From an uncultured Eubacteriales bacterium (GTDB lineage: Bacteria; Bacillota; Clostridia; Oscillospirales; Acutalibacteraceae), in contig CAKSWC010000001.1 in assembly GCA_934511365.1 (NCBI GenBank), positions 186,001 through 250,000 on the forward strand: a stretch of DNA of 64,000 bases. The letters run 5' to 3'. Position 1 is the first letter of the stretch. The number at the start of each line of letters is the position of its first letter. The position numbers and the translations under genes were made by a program. Under the pieces are notes generated by a model, which saw nothing but the letters and a program-made list of their open reading frames with translations, was not told where the DNA came from and made no database searches. Shown here piece by piece: positions 16,325 to 25,430 of the stretch.

Positions 16325-17608
16325 ATGTCAATCATCTTAACCGATGAACAGCAGGCGATTCTTGACGGTGCAAAAGGCTCAACAATGGCTAAAGTCATGA
16401 AAACGCTTGTCATGTTCGGTGAAGCGTTCGGAGCCGAAAAAATGGTTCCCGTCACTTCAAAGTACAATCACCTTGTAACCTCGTTCGGCCTCGGCGTTCT
16501 TCAGCCGGTGTATGACCTGATGAATACACTCATTGAAGCCGGAGTCAAAAGCGGCCAGAAATTTTCCGCCGACCCCCGTCCGTGCGACCCGAATGTTCCG
16601 AAAAATCTTCTTCAAAACCTCATCTTCAAAAAGTTTATGTATAACAAGCAGGACTTTTATGAAGGCCAGCTCCAAAAGCTCGGCCTCATGGATAAGGACG
16701 CTTTCACTTGCACCTGCTATATGGACGAGGTTGGAAACAAGCCGAACATGGGCGATGTTTTAAGCTGGTCGGAATCCTCCGCCGTTGTTTATGCAAACTC
16801 CGTTCTCGGTGCGCGCTGCAACCGCAATTCCGGCATCATGGACATCATGGGCTCGATAGTCGGCTTTGTTCCGTATTTCGGCCTCCTCACCGATGAGGGA
16901 AGAAAAGCAACATGGGTAATCAGAATTGAAACCGAAAAGAAGCCGGAAGCTCAGCTCCTCGGCTCCGCAATCGGAATGAAGGTTATGGAGGACGTTCCGT
17001 TCGTCAAGGGTCTTGACAGGTGGCTCGGAACCGAGCTTACGGACGAAGCGTGCACATATCTCAAGGATTTCGGCGCGGCAACGGCCTCAAACGGCGCCGT
17101 CGGCCTTTATCACATTGAAAACCTCACTCCGGAGGCAAAACAGTTTGGCGAAAAGCTTCTTGCAAAAGACGTTAAGGAATATGTCATTGACGACGCGGAG
17201 CTTGAAAGAGTTAAGGAGAGCTACCCCGTCATTTGGAAAGACAAGAACGCAAAGCCGAAGCTCTGCTTCATGGGCTGTCCGCATATGTCGCTCCAGCAGC
17301 TCAAGGACTGGACAGACAAGGTTGAAGCCTCGCTCAAAAAGTTCGGCAATCAAAAGGTTGTTATCCCAACCGTTTTCACCGCCGCTCCCGGCGTTCTCAA
17401 GGAGTTCAACAAAACCTCATACGCCGCAAGGCTCAAAAACACCGGCGTTATCACCTCATACATATGTCCGCTGATGTATATGAACAATCCCCTTTGCGCA
17501 AAGATGCCGGTCATTACATCGTCCAACAAGCTGCGCACATACACCTCTGCGCGTTATTACACGGACGATGAGATCCTCGTTCAGATTACGAAAGGAGGAA
17601 ACAAATAA
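16325..17608 (+). CDS. Aconitase X catalytic (large) subunit
   Basis: This 427-residue protein is the DUF521 catalytic domain of aconitase X. The family carries out dehydration reactions. Bacterial type II members are cis-3-hydroxy-L-proline dehydratases, while archaeal homologues are mevalonate-5-phosphate dehydratases. Visible hallmarks are ESSAVVYANSVLGARCN, GFVPYFGLL and the Cys-containing FMGCPHMS and ICPLMYMNNPLC, suited to an iron-sulfur cluster. The chosen ATG (16325) follows GGGAGGA. It overlaps the small subunit start by one base (TAATG), so the two are translationally coupled. No proline or mevalonate genes are adjacent, so the substrate is inferred. The GARC motif has Cys where I recall Thr in many homologues. 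Confidence 0.9.
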   Translation: MSIILTDEQQAILDGAKGSTMAKVMKTLVMFGEAFGAEKMVPVTSKYNHLVTSFGLGVLQPVYDLMNTLIEAGVKSGQKFSADPRPCDPNVPKNLLQNLIFKKFMYNKQDFYEGQLQKLGLMDKDAFTCTCYMDEVGNKPNMGDVLSWSESSAVVYANSVLGARCNRNSGIMDIMGSIVGFVPYFGLLTDEGRKATWVIRIETEKKPEAQLLGSAIGMKVMEDVPFVKGLDRWLGTELTDEACTYLKDFGAATASNGAVGLYHIENLTPEAKQFGEKLLAKDVKEYVIDDAELERVKESYPVIWKDKNAKPKLCFMGCPHMSLQQLKDWTDKVEASLKKFGNQKVVIPTVFTAAPGVLKEFNKTSYAARLKNTGVITSYICPLMYMNNPLCAKMPVITSSNKLRTYTSARYYTDDEILVQITKGGNK

Positions 17609-18051
17609 TGAAAGAATTCAAAGGAAGAGTTGTCACCCCCGGAACGGCGACTGCAACGGCTCTTGTTTCCCACGGCGGCTTCAACACGCTCGCCTCGTTC
17701 CAAAAATCGCTCCAGTTTGGAGATAAGGAAGCAAAGTGCGGCGATCAGAACAATCCGGACATTTACGGAAAGCCCCTTGCAGGCGTTGCGCTCTGCCTTC
17801 CGCAGACTATAGGCTCAACAACCGGCGGCCTTGTTCTCTATTGCGCCTGCGCAATGAAAAGGCAGCCCGCGTGTATGCTTTTTGCAAACCACATTGACTC
17901 CCTTGCAGCCTCCGGCGCGGTTCTTGCCGAGGTTTGGATTGACGATGTCACAATGCCCGTTATCGACTGTCTTGGAGACGAGTTCCTTGACTATGTTAAA
18001 ACCGGCATGAAAATTACCGTTAAAGAGGACGGAACGGTTATTGTTGACTGA
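17608..18051 (+). CDS. Aconitase X swivel (small) subunit
   Basis: The 147-residue DUF126 swivel domain closes the active site of the large subunit. It begins with the beta-strand FKGRVVTPGTA and carries the substrate loop PQTIGSTTGG. It ends with the conserved ITVKEDGTVIVD strand. Start ATG 17608 overlaps the large subunit stop and is preceded by AAAGGAGG. In some organisms both domains are fused; here they are separate as in type II bacterial enzymes. Confidence 0.9.
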   Translation: MKEFKGRVVTPGTATATALVSHGGFNTLASFQKSLQFGDKEAKCGDQNNPDIYGKPLAGVALCLPQTIGSTTGGLVLYCACAMKRQPACMLFANHIDSLAASGAVLAEVWIDDVTMPVIDCLGDEFLDYVKTGMKITVKEDGTVIVD

Positions 18052-18075
18052 CCGTTATTTACATTAACCAAAACG

Positions 18076-18115
18076 AACCGGGGCTGCCAAGTTAAGGCAG
18101 TCCCGGTTTAAATTT
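18076..18115 (+). terminator. Terminator of the aconitase X operon
   Basis: AACCGGGGCTGCC (18076-18088) pairs with GGCAGTCCCGGTT (18096-18108), one mismatch. The T tract is short. Confidence 0.6.
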
Positions 18116-18185
18116 GGATTTTGGATTTTAGAAAAATATCTATTATCTATTATTTATTATCTTTACAATCAGCGGAGCATAATAA

Positions 18186-18226
18186 CGCAAAAAATCCGGA
18201 AGTGCCAAAAAAGCGCCTCCGGATTT
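18186..18226 (-). terminator. Terminator of the V-ATPase operon
   Basis: AAATCCGGA (18192-18200) pairs with TCCGGATTT (18218-18226). The minus strand then reads TTTTTTGCG. Confidence 0.8.
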
Positions 18227-18253
18227 ATATTTTCGCCTAACTCCAGCAAAACA

Positions 18254-18868
18254 TCATTTGCTGTCCTTGTTTTTCTTTGTGATTTTGAGCCGTGAAAAAT
18301 CCTCACGCTCCTTTTCCTCAAGCGCATCGGTGATATATTTCACCGTAACCTCAAAACGCGGAATCATGATGTTTGAAAGCGCGTTGGAGCGCTTCTGCGT
18401 CTTTTTGACCGCGTCCGCAAGGCGGCAGACCGAGTTTTCAATCTCAGCAAGCCGCGCAGTGAGTATCTTCACCTTTGAAAAAAGGGCGCAGGCTTCGTCA
18501 AAATCGGAATTCGTTTGGAAAAAGCCGAATGAGCTGACATCTGTCACCTGCTCGCTCGCTTCAACGGTCGGAATTTCAACTCCCATAACGCTGCGATAGT
18601 CAATTTTGAGGTCATCGCTGACCGGGATAGCCTCGGCAAAACGCAAACAGTCGCCGAGAGTGAGGCTCGCCTTGCGCAAAGCGGCATACGCTTTTTCATA
18701 AACAGTGCCGATATTTTCCTGAACGGCTTTCGCCTCGTCAATAAGCCCCATCATCTCGCGCACAAGAATGTTGCGCTTTCTGTCCATCAAGTCATATCCG
18801 AGGCGGGCAAGCTCGAGGGACTTTTTGTTGCTCATTAAATTTGCTTTAGTCGGAAAGACCTGCGGCAT
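18254..18868 (-). CDS. ntpD: V-type ATPase subunit D (central stalk)
   Basis: This 204-residue coiled-coil subunit is the rotor shaft of the V1 part. It starts with the typical PTKANL...LELARLGYDLMDRKRNILV segment, and the C-terminal half is helical with a Lys-rich tail. AAGGAG precedes the ATG. It is the last gene of the nine-gene operon and lies 6 bases after ntpB. Confidence 0.95.
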   Translation of the reverse strand: MPQVFPTKANLMSNKKSLELARLGYDLMDRKRNILVREMMGLIDEAKAVQENIGTVYEKAYAALRKASLTLGDCLRFAEAIPVSDDLKIDYRSVMGVEIPTVEASEQVTDVSSFGFFQTNSDFDEACALFSKVKILTARLAEIENSVCRLADAVKKTQKRSNALSNIMIPRFEVTVKYITDALEEKEREDFSRLKITKKNKDSK

Positions 18869-18874
18869 TCAGGC

Positions 18875-20260
18875 TCACTCCTTTTTTCCGGTTTCCCGTT
18901 TAAGATATTTTTTGAGTATCGCCTCATCAACACGGTCAAGCTCGCTGTCCGGAAGCATTGAAAGAAGCTTCCAGCCGAGGTCAAGGGTCTGCTCAATGGT
19001 TCGGTTTTCGTTTTCGCCCTGATTGATAAAGACGCGCTCAAACTCCTTGCCGAAGTTCATGATGAGCTTGTCGTTCTGGGAAAGTTCATCCTCGCCGATA
19101 ACGGAGGCGAGTGCTTTTGCGTCCTGAACCTTTGCGTAGGAAGCAAAAAGCTGGTTCGCAAGCGCCTGGTGATCCTCTCTTGTGTATCCGGCACCGATTC
19201 CGTCTTTCATAAGACGCGACAGAGACGGAAGAACATTGACCGGCGGATAAACGCCCTTGGTGTCAAGTCCTCTGTCAAGAACAATCTGACCCTCGGTGAT
19301 GTATCCGGTGAGGTCCGGTATCGGGTGAGTGATGTCATCGTTTGGCATTGTAAGAATCGGAATCTGAGTAACGGAACCCGGAGAGTCCTTGATAATTCCG
19401 GCGCGCTCATAAAGCGTTGCAAGGTCGGAATAAAGATAGCCGGGATATCCCTTTCGGCCGGGAATTTCACCCTTTGAGGAGCTGAATTCGCGCAGCGCCT
19501 CGCAGTATGACGTCATATCCGTGAGGATAACGAGAATGTGCTTTCCAAGTTCATATGCAAGATATTCCGCGGCGGTCAGCGCACAGCGCGGAGTGATGAT
19601 TCTTTCAATAATCGGGTCATTGGAAAGGTTGAGGAACATTGTGACCCTGTCCATTACGTTCGCCTTTTCAAACGATGAGCGGAAATACTGAGCAACATCG
19701 TTCTTAACGCCCATTGCGGCAAAAACGATTGCAAAATCATCGTTATCGGCAATCGAAGCCTGGCGGACAATTTGAACGGCAAGCTCGTTATGGCTCATTC
19801 CGGAGCCGCTGAAAATCGGCAGTTTCTGGCCTCTGATGAGGGTTGTCAAACAGTCGATTGAGGAAATTCCGGTGCGGATATAGTTTTTCGGATAGATACG
19901 GGAAACGGGGTTGATGGGTTTTCCGTTGATGTTCATACTCTTTTGCGGAAAAATTTCTCCAAGGCCGTCAATCGGGCGGCCGAGGCCGTCAAAAACCCTT
20001 CCGAGAATCTCCGGCGAAAGCTTCATTTCCATCGGCTTTCCGGTGAGGACGGTGGTGGTGTTCACCATTGAAATTCCGCGTGTTCCCTCAAAAACCTGAA
20101 CGGCGGCCTTGTCGCCCTCAATGGCAACGATACGGCCGGTGCGCTTTGTTTTGTCCGCAAGCTCAATTTCAACAAGCTCCTCGTTCATGGGCTTTTTCAC
20201 GCCCTCAAGGATAACAAGCGAGCCGTTGATTTCACTGAGTCCTTTATGCTCTATAATCAT
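18875..20260 (-). CDS. ntpB: V-type ATPase subunit B (non-catalytic)
   Basis: The 461-residue B subunit alternates with A in the V1 hexamer and contributes to the nucleotide interface. It has the beta-barrel N-terminus (about 1-75), the RecA-like core and the C-terminal helical domain. Conserved motifs include [13 protein letters not shown], without the full Walker A Lys-Thr, as expected for B, and the FLNLSNDP segment. AGGAGGG precedes the start. It lies 12 bases downstream of ntpA. Confidence 0.96.
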   Translation of the reverse strand: MIIEHKGLSEINGSLVILEGVKKPMNEELVEIELADKTKRTGRIVAIEGDKAAVQVFEGTRGISMVNTTTVLTGKPMEMKLSPEILGRVFDGLGRPIDGLGEIFPQKSMNINGKPINPVSRIYPKNYIRTGISSIDCLTTLIRGQKLPIFSGSGMSHNELAVQIVRQASIADNDDFAIVFAAMGVKNDVAQYFRSSFEKANVMDRVTMFLNLSNDPIIERIITPRCALTAAEYLAYELGKHILVILTDMTSYCEALREFSSSKGEIPGRKGYPGYLYSDLATLYERAGIIKDSPGSVTQIPILTMPNDDITHPIPDLTGYITEGQIVLDRGLDTKGVYPPVNVLPSLSRLMKDGIGAGYTREDHQALANQLFASYAKVQDAKALASVIGEDELSQNDKLIMNFGKEFERVFINQGENENRTIEQTLDLGWKLLSMLPDSELDRVDEAILKKYLKRETGKKE

Positions 20261-20272
20261 TGTTATCCCTCC

Positions 20273-22033
20273 TTATTTATTGAGATATGACGCGAGAGTG
20301 CTGTCAATTTCAGAAATATAATCGTCAAGCATTGAAATTTTATCGTTCGGAACGTCATATTTCATTTTAACAAGCTTATCAAAAAGTCCGGTTGAAATGA
20401 GCTTTGACATCGGAACCTGGAGCGCAACAATCTGGCGGCACTTATGATAAAGATGCAAAATTGCGTGCATCATTTTCAGCTGTTTTTCAAGCGAAACAAA
20501 GGTGTCATCCTTATGGAACGCATTCTGCTGAAGGAAGCCGACGCGGATAACACGCGCAATTTCAATCGTCAGCTTCTGGTCATCCGGAAGAACGTCTGCG
20601 CCAATGAGCTTCACAATTTCCATCAGTGAGCTTTCCTCATAAAGAATTGAGCAAAGCTCTTCGCGGTATTTTATGAAATCCGCGCCAACATTATCGTGAT
20701 ACCATTCCTCAAGTTCGGGAACATATTCGCTGTAGCTGTCGTTCCAGTTGATTGCCGGATAATGTCTTGCGTATGCAAGCGCCTTGTCAAGCGCCCAGAA
20801 GCAGCGCGTAAAGCGCTTTGTGTTCTGAGTGACGGGTTCGGAAAAGTCCGAGCCTTGCGGCGAAACCGCACCGATAATCGTTACCGAGCCCTCGCCGCCG
20901 GAAAGGACGCTCATGTAGCCGGCTCTTTCGTAAAATTCCGAAAGCCTTGACGGAAGGTACGCCGGGAAGCCCTCATCGGCAGGCATTTCCTCAAGTCGGC
21001 CGGAAATTTCGCGCAGCGCCTCCGCCCAACGCGAGGTTGAGTCGGCCATTATGGCCGTATGATAGCCCATATCGCGGTAATACTCCGCAAGGGTGATGCC
21101 AGTGTATATTGAAGCTTCACGCGCGGCAACGGGCATATTTGACGTGTTCGCAATAAGCACGGTTCTGTCCGTCAGCGGACGTCCGTTCTTCGGGTCAACA
21201 AGCTCCGTGAATTCGGAGAGTGCCTGAGTCATTTCGTTTCCGCGTTCGCCGCAGCCGACATATATAATAATATCTGCATCGCACCATTTTGCAAGCTGGT
21301 GCTGAGTCATTGTTTTTCCCGTTCCGAATCCCCCGGGAATTGCGGCCGCTCCGCCCTTTGCAACCGGGAAAAGGGTGTCAATAACACGCTGGCCGGTAAC
21401 AAGCGGACGCGAGGCCGGAAGGCGGTTTTTAACCGGACGTGGAATTCTTATCGGCCATTTCTGGCAGAGAGTCAGCTCATGCTTTTCTCCGCTTTCGTCC
21501 TCAAGCACGGCAATAACGTCATTAACGCGGTAAAGGCCATCCTTTTTCACCGAAACGATCTTTCCGGAAAGGAGGGGCGAAAGCATGATCTTGTGCTTTA
21601 TGACGGGCGTTTCCTGCGTTTCGGCATAAATTTCGCCGCCGGAGAGGAAGTCGCCCTCTTTTGCCGTGATATGAACGTCCCACTGCTTTTCTTCATCAAG
21701 AACGGAGGTTGAAATACCCTTTCCGATGAAGCAGCCGCTCATTTTTTCAAGAGCCGGAAGCGGACGTTCAATTCCGTCAAAGATATTGCTGATTATTCCG
21801 GGGCCAAGGGTGACGCACATCTGAGAGCCGGTTGAGTAAACCTTTTCGCCGGGGCAGAGTCCGTCCGTTTCCTCATAGACCTGAATTGTTGTTTTATCGC
21901 TTTCAATCCCGATAACCTCGCCCGCAAGGTGCGCGTCGCCAACATAGACCATTTCCATCATTGAAAGGTCGGTCTTGCCTTTGATTGTTACAACGGGACC
22001 GTTGATTCCGTATATTAGATTTTCAGTTGCCAT
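20273..22033 (-). CDS. ntpA: V-type ATPase subunit A (catalytic)
   Basis: The 586-residue catalytic subunit binds and hydrolyses ATP in V1. It has the Walker A loop GGFGTGKTM, a Walker B region (YHTAIMADSTSRW), the extra bulge domain typical of V/A-type A subunits (about 115-190), and the C-terminal helical bundle. ATG 22033 (MATENLIYG) follows GAGGTGA; upstream in-frame ATG 22081 lies within the ntpE 3' end. In such anaerobes the enzyme may pump ions using ATP or make ATP; direction cannot be read from sequence. Confidence 0.96.
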   Translation of the reverse strand: MATENLIYGINGPVVTIKGKTDLSMMEMVYVGDAHLAGEVIGIESDKTTIQVYEETDGLCPGEKVYSTGSQMCVTLGPGIISNIFDGIERPLPALEKMSGCFIGKGISTSVLDEEKQWDVHITAKEGDFLSGGEIYAETQETPVIKHKIMLSPLLSGKIVSVKKDGLYRVNDVIAVLEDESGEKHELTLCQKWPIRIPRPVKNRLPASRPLVTGQRVIDTLFPVAKGGAAAIPGGFGTGKTMTQHQLAKWCDADIIIYVGCGERGNEMTQALSEFTELVDPKNGRPLTDRTVLIANTSNMPVAAREASIYTGITLAEYYRDMGYHTAIMADSTSRWAEALREISGRLEEMPADEGFPAYLPSRLSEFYERAGYMSVLSGGEGSVTIIGAVSPQGSDFSEPVTQNTKRFTRCFWALDKALAYARHYPAINWNDSYSEYVPELEEWYHDNVGADFIKYREELCSILYEESSLMEIVKLIGADVLPDDQKLTIEIARVIRVGFLQQNAFHKDDTFVSLEKQLKMMHAILHLYHKCRQIVALQVPMSKLISTGLFDKLVKMKYDVPNDKISMLDDYISEIDSTLASYLNK

Positions 22034-22056
22034 TATTTTTTTCACCTCGAAAGCTG

Positions 22057-22650
22057 TCATTCGATTGAAAGAGCCGAGCACTCCTTAAAAAGCTCCCTCT
22101 GCGCCGCAACGCGGCTTTCAAGGGTATCAACGGCAAAAACCGTTTTTTCCGCGTTTGAGGCATAGGCTCCGCCGAGCTTGATGTCTTTGCCCTTTTCAAA
22201 AGCGGCAACGCCTTTTATGTCCGCAAGTTTTTCGCGGCAAAGCGGAAGGTCGCTCTCTTTAACATAAATCACGGCGCCGTCTCCAATCTCCTCAACAAGA
22301 GCCGTTATGCTCTTTTTGAGGAAAGAGGCATATTCCCCGCTTTTTGCAAAGACCGCAAGCTTTTCATTGACCTTTTCAAAAACAGCGGCGGTAATTTCCT
22401 CGCGCTTTTTTGCAAGGTTCTTTTTGCTTTGGGAGTTGAGAGAGGAAATTTTGCTGCCCTTTTGGGTCGTAATCCTCTGCGCTTCATATTCAAGGCGGCT
22501 TTCAAGCTCCGCCTTCGCCTTGCTTTCAAGGATGTTGAGCTGTTCTTTTCTGAATTTTTCGGTCTGCTTTTCAATTTTTCTGCATTGCGAAAGAGCATTC
22601 TTATTTATAATTTCAGAAAAGCGCTCAATTTTATCGTTTTGATTAAGCAT
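22057..22650 (-). CDS. ntpE: V-type ATPase subunit E (peripheral stalk)
   Basis: This 197-residue subunit is a long N-terminal coiled coil rich in Lys and Glu (about 1-105) and a globular C-terminal part, as in E subunits that tie V1 to the membrane sector. The chosen ATG 22650 follows AGGGAAAGG; the upstream in-frame ATG 22674 overlaps the preceding gene end. Confidence 0.9.
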   Translation of the reverse strand: MLNQNDKIERFSEIINKNALSQCRKIEKQTEKFRKEQLNILESKAKAELESRLEYEAQRITTQKGSKISSLNSQSKKNLAKKREEITAAVFEKVNEKLAVFAKSGEYASFLKKSITALVEEIGDGAVIYVKESDLPLCREKLADIKGVAAFEKGKDIKLGGAYASNAEKTVFAVDTLESRVAAQRELFKECSALSIE

Positions 22651-22670
22651 TTCCTTTCCCTCTTTTCCGG

Positions 22671-22976
22671 TCAAACCTGAATTCCGACCGCATCGCGAAC
22701 ATAGGCCGTGATGGAATCGGTTCCGGCGGTCGGGTTCTTCATATCGGGAATTTCCGTGATAAGAAGTCCGGCGCGCTTTTTTTCCTCAAGGATAACGCTC
22801 GGATAAGCGGCGGAAAGCGATCTTGTTACAAGAACAATGCCGACCGTTTCCTCTTTCCGCGCAAAGCCGAATGCGGCTTTCAGCGCCTCCTCGTTTTCAA
22901 CGAGCGTGCCCTCAACACCGGCAAGGCGGAAGCCCGTCAGCGTATCATCGTCACTGCTCAAAAGATACATTCTCAT
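22671..22976 (-). CDS. ntpG: V-type ATPase subunit F
   Basis: The 101-residue CheY-like subunit F binds the D shaft. It starts MRMYLLSSDDDTLTGFRLAG, matching the conserved G-F-R-L-A-G motif. The gene is named ntpG in Enterococcus hirae. It begins 5 bases after ntpK ends. Confidence 0.92.
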   Translation of the reverse strand: MRMYLLSSDDDTLTGFRLAGVEGTLVENEEALKAAFGFARKEETVGIVLVTRSLSAAYPSVILEEKKRAGLLITEIPDMKNPTAGTDSITAYVRDAVGIQV

Positions 22977-22981
22977 AGTTA

Positions 22982-23464
22982 TCAGACCTTGTTGAGGATA
23001 AGGATTGAAATAACAACGCCGTAAAGCGCAATGGATTCACCAAGAGCAACAAAGATAAGGCTCTTACCGAATGACTTGGGATCCTCGCTTGTTGCGGCAA
23101 TAGCAGCCGGAGCGCCGGCCGCAACGGCAATACCGCCGCCGATACCTGCAAGACCGGTTACAAGACCTGCAGCAAGAAGGCCGAGGCCGTTTGAAGAAGA
23201 AGCAGCCGTTTCCGTTGCTTCGGCAGAAGTTACAACCGCGTCTGAAGCGTCAGGTGCGGCCGCAGCGGGAGTTCCGCTTTCCGCTGAAGCGCAAAAAGCA
23301 AAAACGCTGACCATTACGATAAGAACAAGAAAAGTTGCAAGATTGACTCTCATGGCCTTTCTGACCGACTTGCCCTCCATCCTCTTTTTAAAGGTGAAGA
23401 AAGCGGAAAGTGTGAGTCCAACCGCGGGAACGATGATTGCAAGTGCATAAAGAAAACCAGTCAT
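22982..23464 (-). CDS. ntpK: V-type ATPase rotor-ring subunit K (proteolipid)
   Basis: This 160-residue membrane subunit forms the ion-carrying ring. It has four hydrophobic helices: about 5-25, 42-62, 90-122 and 134-157. An Ala/Thr/Ser-rich linker joins helices 2 and 3. The ion-binding Glu143 is in VALGESIALYG. The first helical pair has no equivalent Glu, as in duplicated K subunits. In the third helix the sequence is GIGGGIAVAAG. Many Na+-type proteolipids have a Gln at the place occupied here by Val114. AGGAGG precedes the start. Confidence 0.93.
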   Translation of the reverse strand: MTGFLYALAIIVPAVGLTLSAFFTFKKRMEGKSVRKAMRVNLATFLVLIVMVSVFAFCASAESGTPAAAAPDASDAVVTSAEATETAASSSNGLGLLAAGLVTGLAGIGGGIAVAAGAPAAIAATSEDPKSFGKSLIFVALGESIALYGVVISILILNKV

Positions 23465-23499
23465 TTTAATTTCCTCCGATATTAATAAATTTTATATAA

Positions 23500-25416
23500 T
23501 TATTTGATTTTAACGGCTTCAAAGGGTCTGCCCTCGCCCTCATAGAAGCGGCTGAACATTTCATAGAACTCAAGTCTCAGACCCTGGATACCGGTGAGAA
23601 GTCCTTCAAGGGCAATGACAACAATGTTGCCGAGGATAACTACTATCATGCCCTTGACGCTTGACGTGTCTCCGGCAAGAGTGAAAACAACCATCATCAT
23701 GCTTGCGTGAACAATGACAAATGCGCCGACACGCAGGAATGAGACCGTGTTGCTGAAATATGAAAGAATATATTCGATGCATTCAAAAAGGTTCTGCAAA
23801 ATAAAATCGCCGATGCTGTCAGGCTTTTTGAACCTGCCCTCGTCAAGAACGGGAGCAAGAAGCTCTTTGCAAAACAGAATGACAACGCCAACAAGAAGCA
23901 TAACCGTGCTGATTTTCGTTGGGAAAATGCCCTGACCCGCCATGAACGAATAGGCAAGGTTTGCGCCGCCGATATAAACAACCAGTCCGGCAAGTCCGTT
24001 TTCTGAAAACAGCGCCGTTCCGAGCTTCTTCTTTTTGATGTTCGTAATTATACTGATAACGATTGCAAGAATAACGAGCGTAACACCGATTCCGATTGCA
24101 AAAAGCAAAACCGTGTTGATTGAATCCATGACGGAAAGCGGTTTAGACTTAAGCCCGATTGCGTGATACACAGGGTCAAGCAATTCTTCAAAGCCGAACA
24201 CCGAGCCGAAAATGAAGCCGAAGAACATTGACGAAACGCCGCACGGAACAAGAATTTTTCCAAGCTCAATCTTTTTGAGCTTCCATGCAAGCAGACCGCC
24301 GAGGGCGAGCACAAAGCCCTGGCCAACATCGCCGAACATTATTCCGAACAAAAGCGTATATGTTGCGGCAACAAAGGCGGTGATATCAATGTCGCTGTAT
24401 GACGGCAAGCCGTACATCTTGACGAAATAAGTATACGGCCTTGAAAAAATCATGTTTTTAAGCCGTACCGGCGGCGAGGAGTTCTTTTCCGGGTCCTCAA
24501 TCTCGGTCACGAACTCCGGATATTTTTCAAGCCTTTTTCTGAATTTCTTCTCCGCCGAGGCTGGAATCCAACCGACAAAGAAGCAGCTTTTTTCGTGGTG
24601 AACCGCATATTTTCTGAGTTCAAAAACAGCGTTAAGCTCCTTGAGCTTAATGTAAAGCGATTTGATTTTTTCGCCCTCAGTGTTCCAGATGGACTTGATT
24701 TTTTCGTCAAGCTCCTTTTGCTGCTGTTTTATAAGCTCAATGTTTTCGTTAAGGCTTTGAATAATGTCATCCGTTGTTCCAACGGCGGACGGAATGTGGA
24801 GCCGCTCAAAATGAAGGGAAGCAAAAATTCCGTCAATCTCATCCTCGCGCTCCTTCGGTGCAAAGTAAGCGCCCCAGTAGCCGGCCTCGTTGGAAGAGCA
24901 CGGACAGAAAAGGATGTACGGGTTTTCGGAATAGCCTTTTGTAAGCTTCAGATAGCCGTCCTTCGGAAGGAAGCCGAAACGCGGACAGATGAACTTGCAT
25001 TCAAAAATTTCATCAAGGCCAACATTGAGCCCCGTGAAGTGGGAATATTTTTCAATCCCATCATTGCACTGTTCAAGCTGATCGGAAAGGTTCTTGACCT
25101 GCTCGCCGAGTGTGTTGAGCGTTGCGCCAACGGAGCTTATATACTCCTTTGCGCGCTCGTCAACAACGGTACCCTTGATTTTTTTTGCGTCCTCCTCAAG
25201 GCTCACGCCCAGCGAGGAAGCAAGCTCCCTGATGTTTGCAAAAAGCTGGGAATACGGGTTTTCCTCGTTCAATGCGGCATAGCCCATTGACTGAGAGATA
25301 AAGTTTCCGGCGTATTCCGGGTGGAAGTTTCCGTCTGCGCAGCAGGCGGTGATAAGTTTGTTAAGCTGCGAGGCGGGACCGTTAATCCTCACAAACTTCA
25401 TTTTTTCAATAGCCAA
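23500..25416 (-). CDS. ntpI: V-type ATPase subunit I (membrane a-subunit)
   Basis: The 638-residue stator subunit has a soluble coiled-coil N-terminal half (about 1-330) and about eight membrane helices in the C-terminal half that form the ion half-channels next to the K ring. The loop FGIMFGDVGQGFVLALGG and the late segment SFLRVGAFVIVHASM, with an Arg essential for ion release, are conserved. The start is TTG 25416 after AAGGGGG; no better ATG is nearby. Confidence 0.95.
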   Translation of the reverse strand: MAIEKMKFVRINGPASQLNKLITACCADGNFHPEYAGNFISQSMGYAALNEENPYSQLFANIRELASSLGVSLEEDAKKIKGTVVDERAKEYISSVGATLNTLGEQVKNLSDQLEQCNDGIEKYSHFTGLNVGLDEIFECKFICPRFGFLPKDGYLKLTKGYSENPYILFCPCSSNEAGYWGAYFAPKEREDEIDGIFASLHFERLHIPSAVGTTDDIIQSLNENIELIKQQQKELDEKIKSIWNTEGEKIKSLYIKLKELNAVFELRKYAVHHEKSCFFVGWIPASAEKKFRKRLEKYPEFVTEIEDPEKNSSPPVRLKNMIFSRPYTYFVKMYGLPSYSDIDITAFVAATYTLLFGIMFGDVGQGFVLALGGLLAWKLKKIELGKILVPCGVSSMFFGFIFGSVFGFEELLDPVYHAIGLKSKPLSVMDSINTVLLFAIGIGVTLVILAIVISIITNIKKKKLGTALFSENGLAGLVVYIGGANLAYSFMAGQGIFPTKISTVMLLVGVVILFCKELLAPVLDEGRFKKPDSIGDFILQNLFECIEYILSYFSNTVSFLRVGAFVIVHASMMMVVFTLAGDTSSVKGMIVVILGNIVVIALEGLLTGIQGLRLEFYEMFSRFYEGEGRPFEAVKIK

Positions 25417-25430
25417 TGAATTCGACCCCC

